Shown: positions 7,192 through 16,741 of the stretch, piece by piece
Numbering within the stretch: the stretch's first letter is position 1
How the letters are laid out: each line of letters starts with the position of its first letter
Source of the DNA: an uncultured Asticcacaulis sp.
GTDB taxonomy: Bacteria > Pseudomonadota > Alphaproteobacteria > Caulobacterales > Caulobacteraceae
NCBI GenBank assembly: GCA_946480525.1
Contig: CAMLLA010000007.1
Coordinates: 1-25,131 of the forward strand
Length of the DNA: 25,131 nt
Direction of reading: 5' to 3'
Notes under the pieces: model-generated
Told to the model about the DNA's origin: nothing
The model's database searches: none
Seen by the model: the letters and a program-made list of their open reading frames with translations, nothing else
Made by a program: the position numbers and the translations under genes

Positions 7192-8508
7192 ATGTCCATC
7201 TCACCCACGACACGCCTGCTGGTTCTGCTCGGTCTCGGCCTGCCCGCCGCGATCGCGGTCGGGCTGTTTGCGTCCCACGCCTGGCCGTGGGTGCCGATCG
7301 TGCTTCTGGCCACCTTCGTCCTGGCCGTGCTCGACGGTGTCTTCGCGCCGGTAGGGCAGGGGCTGGCCGTCGTCATGCGACTGCCCCGCAGGCTTGGGGT
7401 AGGCCGTCCCGCCGATGTCGATTTCGCCGTCCGGTTTTCGCAATCCCGGCAACCGGCGAAGGTCGAGGTGCGGCTGGGGCTGAACACCGTGCTGGCGGCC
7501 TCCAGCTATGAGCGTTCGCTCACCCGGTCGCAGGACGGTTTCAAGGGACGTCTTCATCTCAACGCGCGGACGCGTGGACGCGGCGACATCGACGCGGCCT
7601 GGGTGCGCTGGCAGGGCTGGCTCGGCCTCGTCCACGTCCAGAAAAAAGTCCCGGTCGACGGCCATGTCGTGGTCACGCCGGACCTGAAGGGTGTCGAACA
7701 GGATGCGTCGGACCTGTTCTCCATGGACAATATCTACGGCGTCCGTGTCCAGAACCAGCTGCACAACGGGTCCGAATACCACGCGCTGCGCGAATACGAC
7801 GCGTCGCAGGATCACCGCCGCATCGACTGGCGCTCATCCGCCCGTCACATGAAGCTTTACAGCCGCGAATACCAGGCCGAACGCAACCACCATATCGTCC
7901 TGGTCTACGATACCGGCCGGCTGATGGGCGAGCCGCTGCACGGCCTGAAGCGCCTCGACCGCGCCATCTATGCCGGCCTGCTGCTCGGCTACTGCGCGCT
8001 CAGGATCGGCGACAATATCCGCACCTTCGCCTTCTCTTCGCGGCCCTATCACGCCGCCCCGATGATTTCGGGCACCAAGGCGTTCGAGATCCTGAAGGGC
8101 CAGTTGTCGGCGCTGGAGGACAGTGAGGAGGAATCGAACCACACCCTGGCCCTGGCCGACCTCAATGCCAAGGTGGCGCGGCGGTCGCTGATCATCCTGT
8201 TTACCGACTTCATCGACGAAATCTCCGCCGACCTGATGCTCGAGGCGCTCAACCGCCTGTCGAAGAAGCACCTGGTCATGTTCGTCGCCTTCCGCGATGA
8301 GGTGGTCGACGACCTGATCGCGCGCCACCCGGACCAGCCCGAGGACGTGACGCGGGCGGTATTCGCCAAGCGGCTGGCGCTGCAGCGCGACCGCGTCCTG
8401 ACGCAGTTGCGCCGTCAGGGCGTCGAGGTCCTGGAAGCGCCGACCGAGGGTCTTGCGACCGCGATCGTCACGAAATACCTGGCGCTGAAACGCGCCGACC
8501 GGTTGTAG
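7192..8508 (+). CDS. DUF58 protein (von Willebrand A-like partner of MoxR)
   Basis: A 438-residue protein with two adjacent N-terminal transmembrane helices (about 8-28 and 33-50) and a large cytoplasmic part. The DUF58 hallmark EYHALREYDASQDHRRIDW covers 195-213, and VLVYDTGRLM at 236-245 is the usual degenerate MIDAS-like strand of this family's von Willebrand A-like domain. DUF58 genes almost always sit beside moxR, and the protein is taken to be the substrate or adaptor of the ATPase. The ATG follows the moxR stop with no gap, so translation is very likely coupled. The next gene begins 10 bases after the stop. Confidence 0.9.
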   Translation: MSISPTTRLLVLLGLGLPAAIAVGLFASHAWPWVPIVLLATFVLAVLDGVFAPVGQGLAVVMRLPRRLGVGRPADVDFAVRFSQSRQPAKVEVRLGLNTVLAASSYERSLTRSQDGFKGRLHLNARTRGRGDIDAAWVRWQGWLGLVHVQKKVPVDGHVVVTPDLKGVEQDASDLFSMDNIYGVRVQNQLHNGSEYHALREYDASQDHRRIDWRSSARHMKLYSREYQAERNHHIVLVYDTGRLMGEPLHGLKRLDRAIYAGLLLGYCALRIGDNIRTFAFSSRPYHAAPMISGTKAFEILKGQLSALEDSEEESNHTLALADLNAKVARRSLIILFTDFIDEISADLMLEALNRLSKKHLVMFVAFRDEVVDDLIARHPDQPEDVTRAVFAKRLALQRDRVLTQLRRQGVEVLEAPTEGLATAIVTKYLALKRADRL

Positions 8509-8518
8509 GAGAGGGGCC

Positions 8519-9562
8519 ATGACCGAACCCGCTGAAACGTCCCAAAATCCATCCTCCAGGCCCGTGCTCCAGCTGAAGAGCCAGAAGTTCCGCGAGGCGC
8601 GCGAAGGCGACTGGCGCACGCTCAACCGGGCGCTCGACCGGGCCGAGCAGCAGGGGCTTGGCGGCTTTTCCATCGATGAACTGCTGAACCTGCCGGTGCT
8701 GTACCGATCGGCCATGTCGTCGCTGTCGATGGCGATGTCGATCTCGCTCGACCGCAACATGGTCGTCTATCTTCAGTCGCTGTGCGCCCGGGCCTATGTC
8801 TACATCTACGGCCCGCATTCGCGTCTCAAGGACGTGCTCACCGACTTCTTCGGCAAGGCCTGGCCTCAGTCCTATCGCAAGCTGACGGCGGAGCTGTGGC
8901 TGGCCTTCGCCGCGCTGGTGGCGGGCGCCCTGGTCGGCTGGCTGATGTGCGCCAGCGACCCGAGCTGGTACGATCTCTTCCTGCCGGCGGACCAGGCGCA
9001 GGGCCGGGACCTGTCGGCGTCGGCCCAATCCCTGCGTGACAGCCTGGGCAAGGCACCTGACGACGCGGCGTTGTCGCCCTTCGCCGTATTCCTGATGACC
9101 CACAATACCCGGGTGGCGATCTTCGCGTTTGCGCTTGGCGCCCTGTTCGGCCTGCCGACCCTTATGCTGCTGATCCAGACAGGCATCACCCTTGGCGCCA
9201 TGCTGTGGCTGTTCGCGCGCAAAGGCCTGGGCCTGGACTTTGCCGCCTGGCTGACCATCCACGGTACGACCGAGCTGTTCGCCATTATTGTGGCGGGGGC
9301 GTGCGGGTTCCACATCGCGCGCCGGCTGATGTTCCCGGGCGAGCAGACGCGCATGCTGGCTCTGAGTCAGGCCGGCCGCCTGGCAGGGACGGCCATGATC
9401 GGCGTGGCGCTGATGCTGACGGTCGCAGGCTGCCTGGAAGGGATTGGCCGCCAGACCATCACCAACACCTTTGCCCGCTTCGCCATAGGCGGCGTCATGC
9501 TGGGGCTGTGGCTGACCTATTTCCTGCTGGCGGGACGCAGGACGGAGGCGTCCGGTGGCTGA
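8519..9562 (+). CDS. Stage II sporulation protein M-like membrane protein
   Basis: A 347-residue SpoIIM/DUF95-type integral membrane protein. The first 120 residues are soluble and helical; hydrophobic segments follow at about 125-145, 198-230, 250-268, 288-308 and 322-340. The motif HGTTELFAIIVAGACGFHIA (248-267) is the best family marker. In spore-forming Firmicutes SpoIIM takes part in septal membrane and peptidoglycan remodelling during engulfment. This organism shows no sign of sporulation, and such homologues in non-sporulating bacteria are usually found, as here, with RDD, DUF58 and MoxR genes. The ATG at 8519 has a strong GGAGAGGGG just upstream. The C-terminus overlaps the next start by 8 bp. 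Confidence 0.85.
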   Translation: MTEPAETSQNPSSRPVLQLKSQKFREAREGDWRTLNRALDRAEQQGLGGFSIDELLNLPVLYRSAMSSLSMAMSISLDRNMVVYLQSLCARAYVYIYGPHSRLKDVLTDFFGKAWPQSYRKLTAELWLAFAALVAGALVGWLMCASDPSWYDLFLPADQAQGRDLSASAQSLRDSLGKAPDDAALSPFAVFLMTHNTRVAIFAFALGALFGLPTLMLLIQTGITLGAMLWLFARKGLGLDFAAWLTIHGTTELFAIIVAGACGFHIARRLMFPGEQTRMLALSQAGRLAGTAMIGVALMLTVAGCLEGIGRQTITNTFARFAIGGVMLGLWLTYFLLAGRRTEASGG

Positions 9563-10472
9563 CGCCAAAATCAAACGCAGCGGTGTAAACGAAGCGCCCT
9601 ATGGCGAGATCGGCCGTACGGCGATGGAGATCGTCACGCCCGAAGGCGTCGTCCTGCCCTTCATCAATGCCAGCTTCGGTGAGCGCCTAGGCGCGCTGGT
9701 CATCGATATCATTATCGTGGTCCTGGTGCCGCTGCTGGTCTTTCTGGCCTGGATCGTCCTTCCGGGCGAACAGATGGAGAGCAATACGACCGCGTCGGCC
9801 ATCTTCCAGATCTTCGTCATAGCCCTGATGTTCTTCCTGCGCTCGGGTTATTTCATGTTCTTCGAAATGGGCCCCAAGGCGGCGACGCCGGGCAAGCGCG
9901 TGATGAAGCTCAGGGTCATCGCCCACGACGGCGGACGGCTGACGCCGGCGGCGGTGTTTACGCGCAACGCCATGCGCGAGGTCGAGCTCTACCTGCCCCT
10001 GACCCTGGTGGGTGCGGGGCTGGTCGTGCAGAATCCGCTGGGCTGGCTGGCCTCGCTATGGGCCCTGGCCCTGCTGCTGCTGCCCTTGTTCAACCGCCAG
10101 CACGCGCGTCTGGGTGACTATTTCGCCGGCACCCGCGTGGTGCACATGCCGCGCGCCAAGCTCAGCTACGATCTGGCCGATATCGGCGGCGACCGCCGCG
10201 TGGGCCTGACCTTCACGGCGGAACAACTGGCCTATGGCGAGATGGAGCTGGGGGTGCTGGAGCAGGTCCTGCGCGAACGCAAAGCGCAGGTGATGAAGGC
10301 CGTTGCCGACAAGATCAAGGCGCGGATCAACTGGCAGGCGCCGAAAAACAGCGCGGACATCCCGCCTGACGAAGACTTCCTGCGCGCCTATTACAGCGCC
10401 CTGCGCGCCCACCTCGAAGCCCGGATGCTGCTGGGCCGACGGCGCAAGGACAAGCACGATCAGAAGGTCTAA
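9555..10472 (+). CDS. RDD-family membrane protein
   Basis: A 305-residue protein, the last gene of the MoxR operon. Residues 40-70 contain the first RDD helix with its Arg and Asp (FGERLGALVIDIIIVV), and a second helix is at about 82-100. GPKAATPGKRVMKLRV (106-121) and RLGDYFAGTRVV (185-196) are typical RDD signatures. A cytoplasmic tail of more than 100 residues, rich in charged helices, follows. The function of RDD proteins is mostly unknown; some have been linked to ion transport. The start is a GTG six bases after GGAGG, inside the end of the SpoIIM-like gene. No strong terminator is visible after the stop; only a weak A/T-flanked stem near 10491-10520. Confidence 0.87.
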   Translation: MADAKIKRSGVNEAPYGEIGRTAMEIVTPEGVVLPFINASFGERLGALVIDIIIVVLVPLLVFLAWIVLPGEQMESNTTASAIFQIFVIALMFFLRSGYFMFFEMGPKAATPGKRVMKLRVIAHDGGRLTPAAVFTRNAMREVELYLPLTLVGAGLVVQNPLGWLASLWALALLLLPLFNRQHARLGDYFAGTRVVHMPRAKLSYDLADIGGDRRVGLTFTAEQLAYGEMELGVLEQVLRERKAQVMKAVADKIKARINWQAPKNSADIPPDEDFLRAYYSALRAHLEARMLLGRRRKDKHDQKV

Positions 10473-10542
10473 TATTACCATTTTATTGATTGTAAAAGCG
10501 TTATCAGACTTATGCTTTACGGCTTTTTACTAAATCGCTTCC

Positions 10543-10575
10543 ATTCCAGAACTGCGCCTGAACCTTTGCTGGAAT
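10543..10575. repeat. Short inverted repeat upstream of the small orphan gene
   Basis: ATTCCAG (10543-10549) and CTGGAAT (10569-10575) form a perfect 7-bp inverted repeat with a 19-base spacer, 26 bp before the next ATG. It could be an operator or a loose hairpin in the leader of the 99-residue gene. Short enough to be chance. Confidence 0.25.
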
Positions 10576-10601
10576 AGGCTCGCATCTGAGTGGAGCGTAA
10601 A

Positions 10602-10901
10602 ATGAGTATTTCTAGAAAATTCTCCGACATTGCCAGGTCTTGCCTGCTAGCGGCAGGCGGTCTCGTTCTTTATGTCCCGGCCGCAATTGGCCTGATGATC
10701 GAAGAGGTCCGGCGCCATGAGGAACCCGATGACGACCGTTGGCGGTTTATACTCCCTGGCATGTCCCAATGTCTGGGCCCTACGGCAAGGAAGGCCGATC
10801 TGTGGGCTCACATGGACCTGGCCCAGTATTTCTCATTGAGCCCGCGGGCAACCGCGCTTAACCTCGACAACTGCGCCTTTAGCCGGCCATGTTACGCATA
10901 G
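10602..10901 (+). CDS. Small hypothetical membrane protein
   Basis: A 99-residue protein I do not recognise. It has a positively charged start (MSISRKFSDIARS), one hydrophobic segment (about 15-33, LLAAGGLVLYVPAAIGLMI), then an acidic patch (EEVRRHEEPDDD) and a polar tail with three cysteines in all. This fits a single-pass inner-membrane protein. The ATG at 10602 is preferred because GGAG lies seven bases upstream; a GTG 12 bases earlier would place that site inside the gene. It stands alone, 129 bp after the RDD gene and convergent with the efflux operon. Base composition is plainer than its neighbours. Confidence 0.55.
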   Translation: MSISRKFSDIARSCLLAAGGLVLYVPAAIGLMIEEVRRHEEPDDDRWRFILPGMSQCLGPTARKADLWAHMDLAQYFSLSPRATALNLDNCAFSRPCYA

Positions 10902-10953
10902 TGTCTTATATGCAAATTTGACGCCGCCTCGCCGTTAAAAAGCTGCAAACACC

Positions 10954-12318
10954 CTAATCCAGGCTGCCCGTATCGGCGACGCTGCGGTAAAGCGCCACCA
11001 GGTTCGATGCCTTTGCCAGCCGCAGGCTGACCAGGCTTTGCTCGGAGCTGTAAAGCGTGCGCTGGGCATCGAGCAGGACCAGATAGCTGTCGGCGCCGCT
11101 CTGGTACCGCGCCTGGCTTAAAGAGAGGCTGCGCCGGGCGGCATCGGTCGCGGCCTGGAGGGCGGACAGGCGTTCGTCTATGCGGGCACGGACCGCCAGG
11201 GCCTGGGCGACCTCCGTGAAGGCCGACTGGATCGCCTTTTCGTACTGGGCCAACGCGATGTCGCGATTGATCTTCACGCTCTTCAATCCGGCGAGATTGG
11301 CACCGCCACTGAAGATCGGCACATTCAGGCGCACGCCGTACGAATAGCTGTTGGTGCCGTTCGAGAACAGATCGCCCAGGGCGCCGCTGGCCGAGCCTGC
11401 CGATCCGGTCAGGGAAATGCTCGGGAAAAACGCCGCGCGCGCCGCGCCGATATTGGCATTGGCGGCTTTCAGGTCGTGTTCCGCCGCCAAGACGTCGGGG
11501 CGGCGAAGGAGGACATCCGAGGGAATTCCGACCGGAAGCGAACCGGCGACCGCATGGTCGTCGAAGGCGGCCGGCAACAGTCTGTCGGGCACGGGAGCGC
11601 CGGCCAGAAGGGTCAGCGCCGCCTTGTCCTGGTCGATCAGGGTCTGGACATTGGCCAGGTCCTCACGCGCCTCTTCGAACTGAATGCGCGCCTGGTTGAG
11701 GTCCAGGTCGCCGATGGCGCCGAGACGCGCGCGGCCGACCGCAATGTCGTAGGCATCCTTGCGCGTCGCAAGGGTCTGGCGGGTGATGACCAGAAGGTCC
11801 TGGTCGGAGGCAAGGGTAAGCCAGGCATCGGCGACATCGGCGATGAGCGCGATCGTCACGGCGTTGCGGGTCTCGTCCGTCGCCAGGAAATCTTCGAGGG
11901 CGGCGCGGTTGAGCGAGCGGATGCGCCCGAACAGGTCCAGCTCCCAGTCGAGGTTGAGGTCGGCCGTGTAGGTGTCGCTGTCGCCCGCACTGTCGCTGTG
12001 CGCACGCGTGCCCCCGGCCGACGCGTCGAGCGTGGGCAGGAGATCGGCGCGCTGTATGCGGTACTGGGCGCGCGCGCGTTCGATGTTCAGCGCCGCCACC
12101 CTCAGGTCGCGGTTGTTGTCGAGCGCCAGCCGGATGGTGCCCTGCAATGCCGGGTCGATGAACAGGTCGCGCCATTTCAGGCTGCCCTGCGCCTCGACCG
12201 GAGCCGTCACCGGCCATTCGGAGGCGACGGGCAGGGCGGAGCGCTCATACCGGGGTGCCATTGTGCAGGCGGACAGCACCGTGGCGAGCGCGATCAGGGA
12301 AACGACTATCCGGGTCAT
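10954..12318 (-). CDS. Outer-membrane efflux lipoprotein, NodT/TolC-like
   Basis: A 454-residue outer-membrane factor that forms the exit duct of the tripartite pump encoded with it. The N-terminus is a lipoprotein signal with lipobox LSAC at 15-18 (lipidated Cys18), followed by MAPRYERSALPVASEWP, typical of NodT-type factors. The rest shows the two-repeat layout of long helices and a strand-forming region, with PVGIPSDVLLRRPDVLAAEHDLKAANANIG near the middle, a hallmark of the family. Length is normal. Its ATG overlaps the stop of the RND pump gene by four bases, so it is the last gene of an adaptor-pump-duct operon. No clear terminator is visible in the 52 bp before the convergent small gene. 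Confidence 0.92.
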   Translation of the reverse strand: MTRIVVSLIALATVLSACTMAPRYERSALPVASEWPVTAPVEAQGSLKWRDLFIDPALQGTIRLALDNNRDLRVAALNIERARAQYRIQRADLLPTLDASAGGTRAHSDSAGDSDTYTADLNLDWELDLFGRIRSLNRAALEDFLATDETRNAVTIALIADVADAWLTLASDQDLLVITRQTLATRKDAYDIAVGRARLGAIGDLDLNQARIQFEEAREDLANVQTLIDQDKAALTLLAGAPVPDRLLPAAFDDHAVAGSLPVGIPSDVLLRRPDVLAAEHDLKAANANIGAARAAFFPSISLTGSAGSASGALGDLFSNGTNSYSYGVRLNVPIFSGGANLAGLKSVKINRDIALAQYEKAIQSAFTEVAQALAVRARIDERLSALQAATDAARRSLSLSQARYQSGADSYLVLLDAQRTLYSSEQSLVSLRLAKASNLVALYRSVADTGSLD

Positions 12319-15300
12319 GCCTTCGCTCCCTTACGGGCCTCGACATCCTGGGGCAGGTTGTCGTGTTTGAAGATGCGCTGGACCAGCACGAAGAAAAGCG
12401 GCACGAAGAAGATGGCCAGGAAGGTGGCCGCCAGGACGCCGCCGATCAGGCCCGTCCCGATGGCGCGCTGCGCCCCCGATCCGGCCCCGGCGGACAGGGC
12501 CATGGGCAACACACCGAAGACGAAGGCGAACGAGGTCATCAGGATGGGCCTCAGACGGATGCGCGCGGCCTCCAGCGTGGCGTCCATCAGTGTCATGCCG
12601 CGTTCCTGATGGAGCAGGCGGGCATATTCGACGATCAGGATGGCGTTCTTTGACGACAGGCCAATCGTGGTCAAAAGCCCGACCTGGAAGAAGATGTCAT
12701 TGTCGAGCCCGCGCAGCCAGGTGGCCAGAAGCGCGCCCAGGACACTCAGCGGAATGACCAGGATGACGGCGAACGGAATGGTCCAGCTTTCGTACAATGC
12801 CGCCAGCAGCAGGAAGACGACCAGGATCGACAGGGCATAGAGGGCAGGGGCCTGCGCACCCGACTCGCGTTCCTGCAAAGAGATGCCGGTCCATTCGATC
12901 GCCGTGCCCTGGGGCAGGTCGCGGGCCAGTTCCTCAACGGCGTTCATGGCGTCGCCCGAGGACACGCCGTCTGCCGGCATGCCCTGGACGCCGGTCGAAG
13001 GCGACCCCTGGTAGCGTTCCAGCGATGGCGTGCCGGTCGTCCAGCGCGATGAGCCAAACGCGGAGAACGGCACCATCTGGCTTTCCCGGTTACGGACATA
13101 CCAGCGGTTGAGGTCGTCGGGCCGCATGCGGTAGGGGGCGTCGGCCTGGACGTAGACGCGCTTGACGCGGCCGCGGTCGATAAAGTCGTTGACGTACGAT
13201 CCGCCCCAGGCGGCGCTGAGCATGGCATTGATGTCCGAGACGTTGACGCCCATGGCGCCGGCGGCCGTCTTGTCGATATCGACCTTCAGCTGCGGTGTCA
13301 CGTCCTGGCCGCCGGAGCGCACGGAGCCGACGCGCGGATCGCCTTCGGCGCGCTTGATGAAGTCGTTACGCGCCTGGAGAAGGGCGGCCGGGCCGACGCC
13401 GCCGACATCCTTGATGACAAAGGAAAAGCCCGACGCGTCGCCCAGCGAACGGACGACGGGCGGCTGGGTCGGGATGATGCGTGCGCCGCCATAGGTGGGC
13501 TTGGCGAATTCCTTGCGGGCGCGTTCGATCACTGCGGGAACGCGCATGTCTTCGGTCTTGCGCTCTTCGAACGGCTTCATCCGGATGGAGACCTGACCCT
13601 GGTTCTGCGAACCGCCGGTGCGGGCGAAGATGTAGCGCGCCGTCGGGTCCTTTTCGAGGTAGGCGCCGACCTTGTCGATGATCTTGCGCGTCTCACTTGT
13701 TGGGGTGCCGGGCGGCAGCTGGATGATGGTCTGCACGATACCCTGGTCTTCTTCGGGCAGGAAGGAGGTCGGCAGGATGCGGAACATCAGTCCGCAGGCG
13801 GCGATGACCGCGCCATAGACGAAGAGATAGCGGACGGGCCTGGCGATCATGGCGCCGATGCCGCCGCGATAGCGGTTGGCGGCCACTTCAAAGCCCTTGT
13901 TGAAGCCACCGAAGAAGCGGTCGAACAGGTTGCGGCGCTTGGCCTTCTTCTCGTGGTCGATCGGCTTGAGAAGCGTGGCGCACAGAGGCGGTGTCAGGAC
14001 CAGGGCGACAACGACCGACAGGGCCATGGCCGAGACGATGGTGATCGAGAACTGGCGATAGATGATGCCCTGCGTGCCGCCGAAAAAGGCCATGGGCACG
14101 AACATCGCGGCCAGCACCAGGCCGATGCCGACCAGGGCGCCGGTGATCTCGTCCATCGACTTGCGCGTCGCCTCCTTTGGCGACAGGCCTTCTTCGTGCA
14201 TGACGCGTTCGACGTTTTCGACCACGACGATGGCGTCGTCGACCAGCAGGCCGATGGCGAGCACCAGTCCGAACATGGTCAGAAGATTGATCGAGAAACC
14301 AAACGCCGCCAGAATTCCCATGGTGCCGAGCAGCACAACCGGCACGGCGATCGTCGGGATCAGAGTCGCCCGCCAGCTTTGCAGGAAGAGGTACATGACG
14401 ACGAAGACGAGCAGGATGGCTTCGACCAGCGTCTTGATGACCTCCTTGATCGACAGCTTGATGAAGTCGGTCGAGTCGTTGGGAATGGCGTAGGCGATAT
14501 TCGACGGGAAGCTTTCGGACAGCTCCTTCATCTTGGCCTTGGCCAGCTCGGCGGTCTTCAGCGCATTGGCGCCGGTCGCCAGGCTGATGGCGATGCCGGA
14601 AGCCGGCTTGCCGTTGATCTTGCTGAACGAGTCGTAGCTCTGCTGGCCCAGTTCGACGCGCGCGACGTCGCGCAGGTAGACGGTCGCGCCGGTCGCATCG
14701 CTCTTAAGGATGATGCTGGAAAATTCCTCAGGCTTGGTCAGGCGCGACTGCGAGGTGATGGTGGCGTTGAGCGCCACGTCGTCGGTCGCCGGCTGGGCCG
14801 CCAGCTGGCCGGCGGAAACCTGGGCGTTCTGGGCGCGGATGGCGGTGACCACGTCTGCGGGCGTCAGGTTGAAGCCGGCCAGCTTGCCGGGATCGAGCCA
14901 GATGCGCATGGCGTAGCCCGAGCCGAAGACATTGGTTTCGCCGACGCCGTCGACGCGGCCCAGCGTGTCCTGGATGTTCGACACCAGATAGTCGCCGAGG
15001 TCGGCATTGGTCAGCGAGCCGTCTGTCGAATAGAGCGAGAACACCATCAGCATGTTGTTCGACGCCTTGTTCACGCGCACGCCCTGCGCCTGCACGTCCT
15101 GGGGCAGGCGGTTGATGACCGACTGGATCTGGTTCTGGACCTGGACCTGGGCGACGTCGATATCGGTGCCGGCTTCGAACACCAGCGTAACGTTGGCGCT
15201 GCCGTTATCCGACGAAGACGAGGTCATGTATTTCAGCTTGTCGAGCCCGATCATGCCCTGTTCGATGATCTGGGTGACGCTGTCCTCGACCGTCTTGGCC

Positions 15301-15461
15301 GAGGCGCCGGGATAGCTGGCATTGACGCGCACCTGGGGCAGGGCGATGTCGGGATACTGTTCGACCGGCAGGCGGGTGATGGATAGCGCGCCGGCCAGCA
15401 TGATGACGATGGCGATGACCCAGGCGAAGATCGGCCGGTCGATGAAGAAACGCGACAGCAT
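12315..15461 (-). CDS. RND multidrug efflux pump, HAE-1 family (AcrB-like)
   Basis: A 1048-residue inner-membrane proton-driven transporter with the usual AcrB length. The opening MLSRFFIDRPIFAWVIAI is characteristic. The proton-relay aspartates of helix 4 are in GLLVDDAIVVVEN (Asp408 and Asp409) and the helix-10 lysine is in GLSSKNAILIVEY (Lys938), matching AcrB Asp407/Asp408/Lys940. Two large periplasmic loops follow helices 1 and 7. All key residues are intact, so the pump should be functional. Substrate range cannot be read from sequence; HAE-1 pumps export drugs, dyes, bile salts or solvents. The gene starts six bases after the adaptor stop. Long open frames on the opposite strand are shadows of its GC-rich codons. 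Confidence 0.95.
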   Translation of the reverse strand: MLSRFFIDRPIFAWVIAIVIMLAGALSITRLPVEQYPDIALPQVRVNASYPGASAKTVEDSVTQIIEQGMIGLDKLKYMTSSSSDNGSANVTLVFEAGTDIDVAQVQVQNQIQSVINRLPQDVQAQGVRVNKASNNMLMVFSLYSTDGSLTNADLGDYLVSNIQDTLGRVDGVGETNVFGSGYAMRIWLDPGKLAGFNLTPADVVTAIRAQNAQVSAGQLAAQPATDDVALNATITSQSRLTKPEEFSSIILKSDATGATVYLRDVARVELGQQSYDSFSKINGKPASGIAISLATGANALKTAELAKAKMKELSESFPSNIAYAIPNDSTDFIKLSIKEVIKTLVEAILLVFVVMYLFLQSWRATLIPTIAVPVVLLGTMGILAAFGFSINLLTMFGLVLAIGLLVDDAIVVVENVERVMHEEGLSPKEATRKSMDEITGALVGIGLVLAAMFVPMAFFGGTQGIIYRQFSITIVSAMALSVVVALVLTPPLCATLLKPIDHEKKAKRRNLFDRFFGGFNKGFEVAANRYRGGIGAMIARPVRYLFVYGAVIAACGLMFRILPTSFLPEEDQGIVQTIIQLPPGTPTSETRKIIDKVGAYLEKDPTARYIFARTGGSQNQGQVSIRMKPFEERKTEDMRVPAVIERARKEFAKPTYGGARIIPTQPPVVRSLGDASGFSFVIKDVGGVGPAALLQARNDFIKRAEGDPRVGSVRSGGQDVTPQLKVDIDKTAAGAMGVNVSDINAMLSAAWGGSYVNDFIDRGRVKRVYVQADAPYRMRPDDLNRWYVRNRESQMVPFSAFGSSRWTTGTPSLERYQGSPSTGVQGMPADGVSSGDAMNAVEELARDLPQGTAIEWTGISLQERESGAQAPALYALSILVVFLLLAALYESWTIPFAVILVIPLSVLGALLATWLRGLDNDIFFQVGLLTTIGLSSKNAILIVEYARLLHQERGMTLMDATLEAARIRLRPILMTSFAFVFGVLPMALSAGAGSGAQRAIGTGLIGGVLAATFLAIFFVPLFFVLVQRIFKHDNLPQDVEARKGAKA

Positions 15462-15467
15462 GGAACT

Positions 15468-16625
15468 CTACTTCTCCGCAGCGGCGGCAGGTGCGACCGC
15501 GCGCGGTTTGATTGGTCCCTTGTCCTTCAGGTTGGCGGCTCCTTCGACGATGACCTTGTCGCCGGGATTGAGGCCCGAGGCGACGCGCCACTCCTTGCCG
15601 ATCATCTCGCCCAGCTGGACAGTGCGCTTGTGCGCCTTGTTGTCCGGTCCGGCGATCATGACGCTGGCCCCGCCCTTGGGGTCCAGGATGACGGCGGGCT
15701 GGGGGACCAATATGCCGTTGGACACCGTGCCCTTGACGATGCGGGCGCGGACGAACATGCCGGGCAGAAGCAGACCATCCGGATTGTCGAACACGGCGCG
15801 CAGGGTGACCGAACCGGTGGCCGGATCGACGCTGACGTCGGAAAACTGGATACTGCCCTTGACCGGGTAGGCAGAGCCGTCGTCGAGCGTCAGCGTGACG
15901 TCGGCATGATCGACGGCGCCGAGCGTGCCTGAGGCGACATCGCGCTTTAGGCGGACCATTTCGGACGACGACTGGGTGATATCGACATAGACCTTCGACA
16001 GGTCCTGGATGGTGGCCAGCGCCGTAGCCTGGTTGGCGGTGACCAGGGCGCCGGGTGTGACGCTGGATCTGCCGATGCGGCCCGACACGGGCGCCGCCAC
16101 CTTTGTGTAACCCAGCGCGATGCGCGCCTGCTGGACCGAGGCTTTCGCCGACGCCAGCTGCGCGGCGGTTTGACGGGCCGAGGCGCGGGCGTCATCGAAG
16201 TCCTGCTGGCTGATGGCCTTGATGGTGATCAGCTGCTGGGCGCGCTCGAAACGCAAGGCGGCGGCATCCGCTGCCGCCTGGGCCTGCTGCTCGGCGGCCA
16301 GGGCGCTGTCGTAGTCGGCCTGATAGGTCGCTGGATCGATCTGGTAAAGCGACTGTCCCGCCGTGACCAGGGCGCCTTCGGTGAACTGGCGCGCCTTGAC
16401 GATGCCCCCGACCTGCGGCCGCACGTCGGAAACCAGCCACGCCGATGTCCGGCCGGTCAGTTCCTGGGTCAGGTTCAGCGGACGGGGCTGGACGACCATG
16501 ACGCCGACACTGGCCGCGCCCCGCGCGCCGCGTCCCTTATCCTGCTCATCCTTTTTACCGCACGCAGTCAGGGACAGTAGCGCCGCTCCTATCAGAGCAA
16601 TGGCGGCGAAAACGCGTTTTGACAT
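15468..16625 (-). CDS. RND periplasmic adaptor (membrane fusion lipoprotein)
   Basis: A 385-residue adaptor linking the RND pump to the outer-membrane duct. A lipoprotein signal ends in LTAC (19-22), with lipidated Cys22. The layout is the usual one: a barrel-sandwich half (VRPQVGGIVKARQFTEGALVTAGQSLYQID), an Ala/Gln-rich coiled-coil hairpin, the second sandwich half (VAAPVSGRIGRSSVTPGALV), and a beta-barrel domain (GSVTLRAVFDNPDGLLLPGMFVRA). Two ATGs are adjacent, at 16628 and 16625; 16625 gives better spacing to the upstream GAGG, and either is possible. It is the first gene of the operon. The region 16626-16741 must hold the promoter. No regulator gene of the TetR or MarR type adjoins. Confidence 0.93.
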   Translation of the reverse strand: MSKRVFAAIALIGAALLSLTACGKKDEQDKGRGARGAASVGVMVVQPRPLNLTQELTGRTSAWLVSDVRPQVGGIVKARQFTEGALVTAGQSLYQIDPATYQADYDSALAAEQQAQAAADAAALRFERAQQLITIKAISQQDFDDARASARQTAAQLASAKASVQQARIALGYTKVAAPVSGRIGRSSVTPGALVTANQATALATIQDLSKVYVDITQSSSEMVRLKRDVASGTLGAVDHADVTLTLDDGSAYPVKGSIQFSDVSVDPATGSVTLRAVFDNPDGLLLPGMFVRARIVKGTVSNGILVPQPAVILDPKGGASVMIAGPDNKAHKRTVQLGEMIGKEWRVASGLNPGDKVIVEGAANLKDKGPIKPRAVAPAAAAEK

Positions 16626-16741
16626 CATAGGCCTCATCTTACAGGGCTCAAACGCTGTATTTGACGAATCCCGACGCCGCAGTGCGAAAAAGATGGATCT
16701 TGGCCCAAATTTCGCCAGGCAACAACTCATCACCATCTGCG

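Noticed and set aside
8468..9574. 368-residue minus-strand frame opposite the SpoIIM-like gene
   Set aside because: Gln/Arg/Gly-rich shadow of a membrane-protein gene with a strong ribosome-binding site.
10491..10521. Terminator after the RDD gene
   Set aside because: The stem (GTAAAAGC / GCTTTAC) is weak and bulged and the following T-run is short; not enough to call.
11476..12609. 377-residue frame opposite the outer-membrane factor
   Set aside because: Spans the boundary of two real minus-strand genes and has low-complexity composition.
13953..15386. 477-residue plus-strand frame opposite the RND pump
   Set aside because: Shadow of GC-rich codons; the Asp/Gly/Arg-rich translation has no domain, and the opposite strand encodes a full AcrB-like pump.
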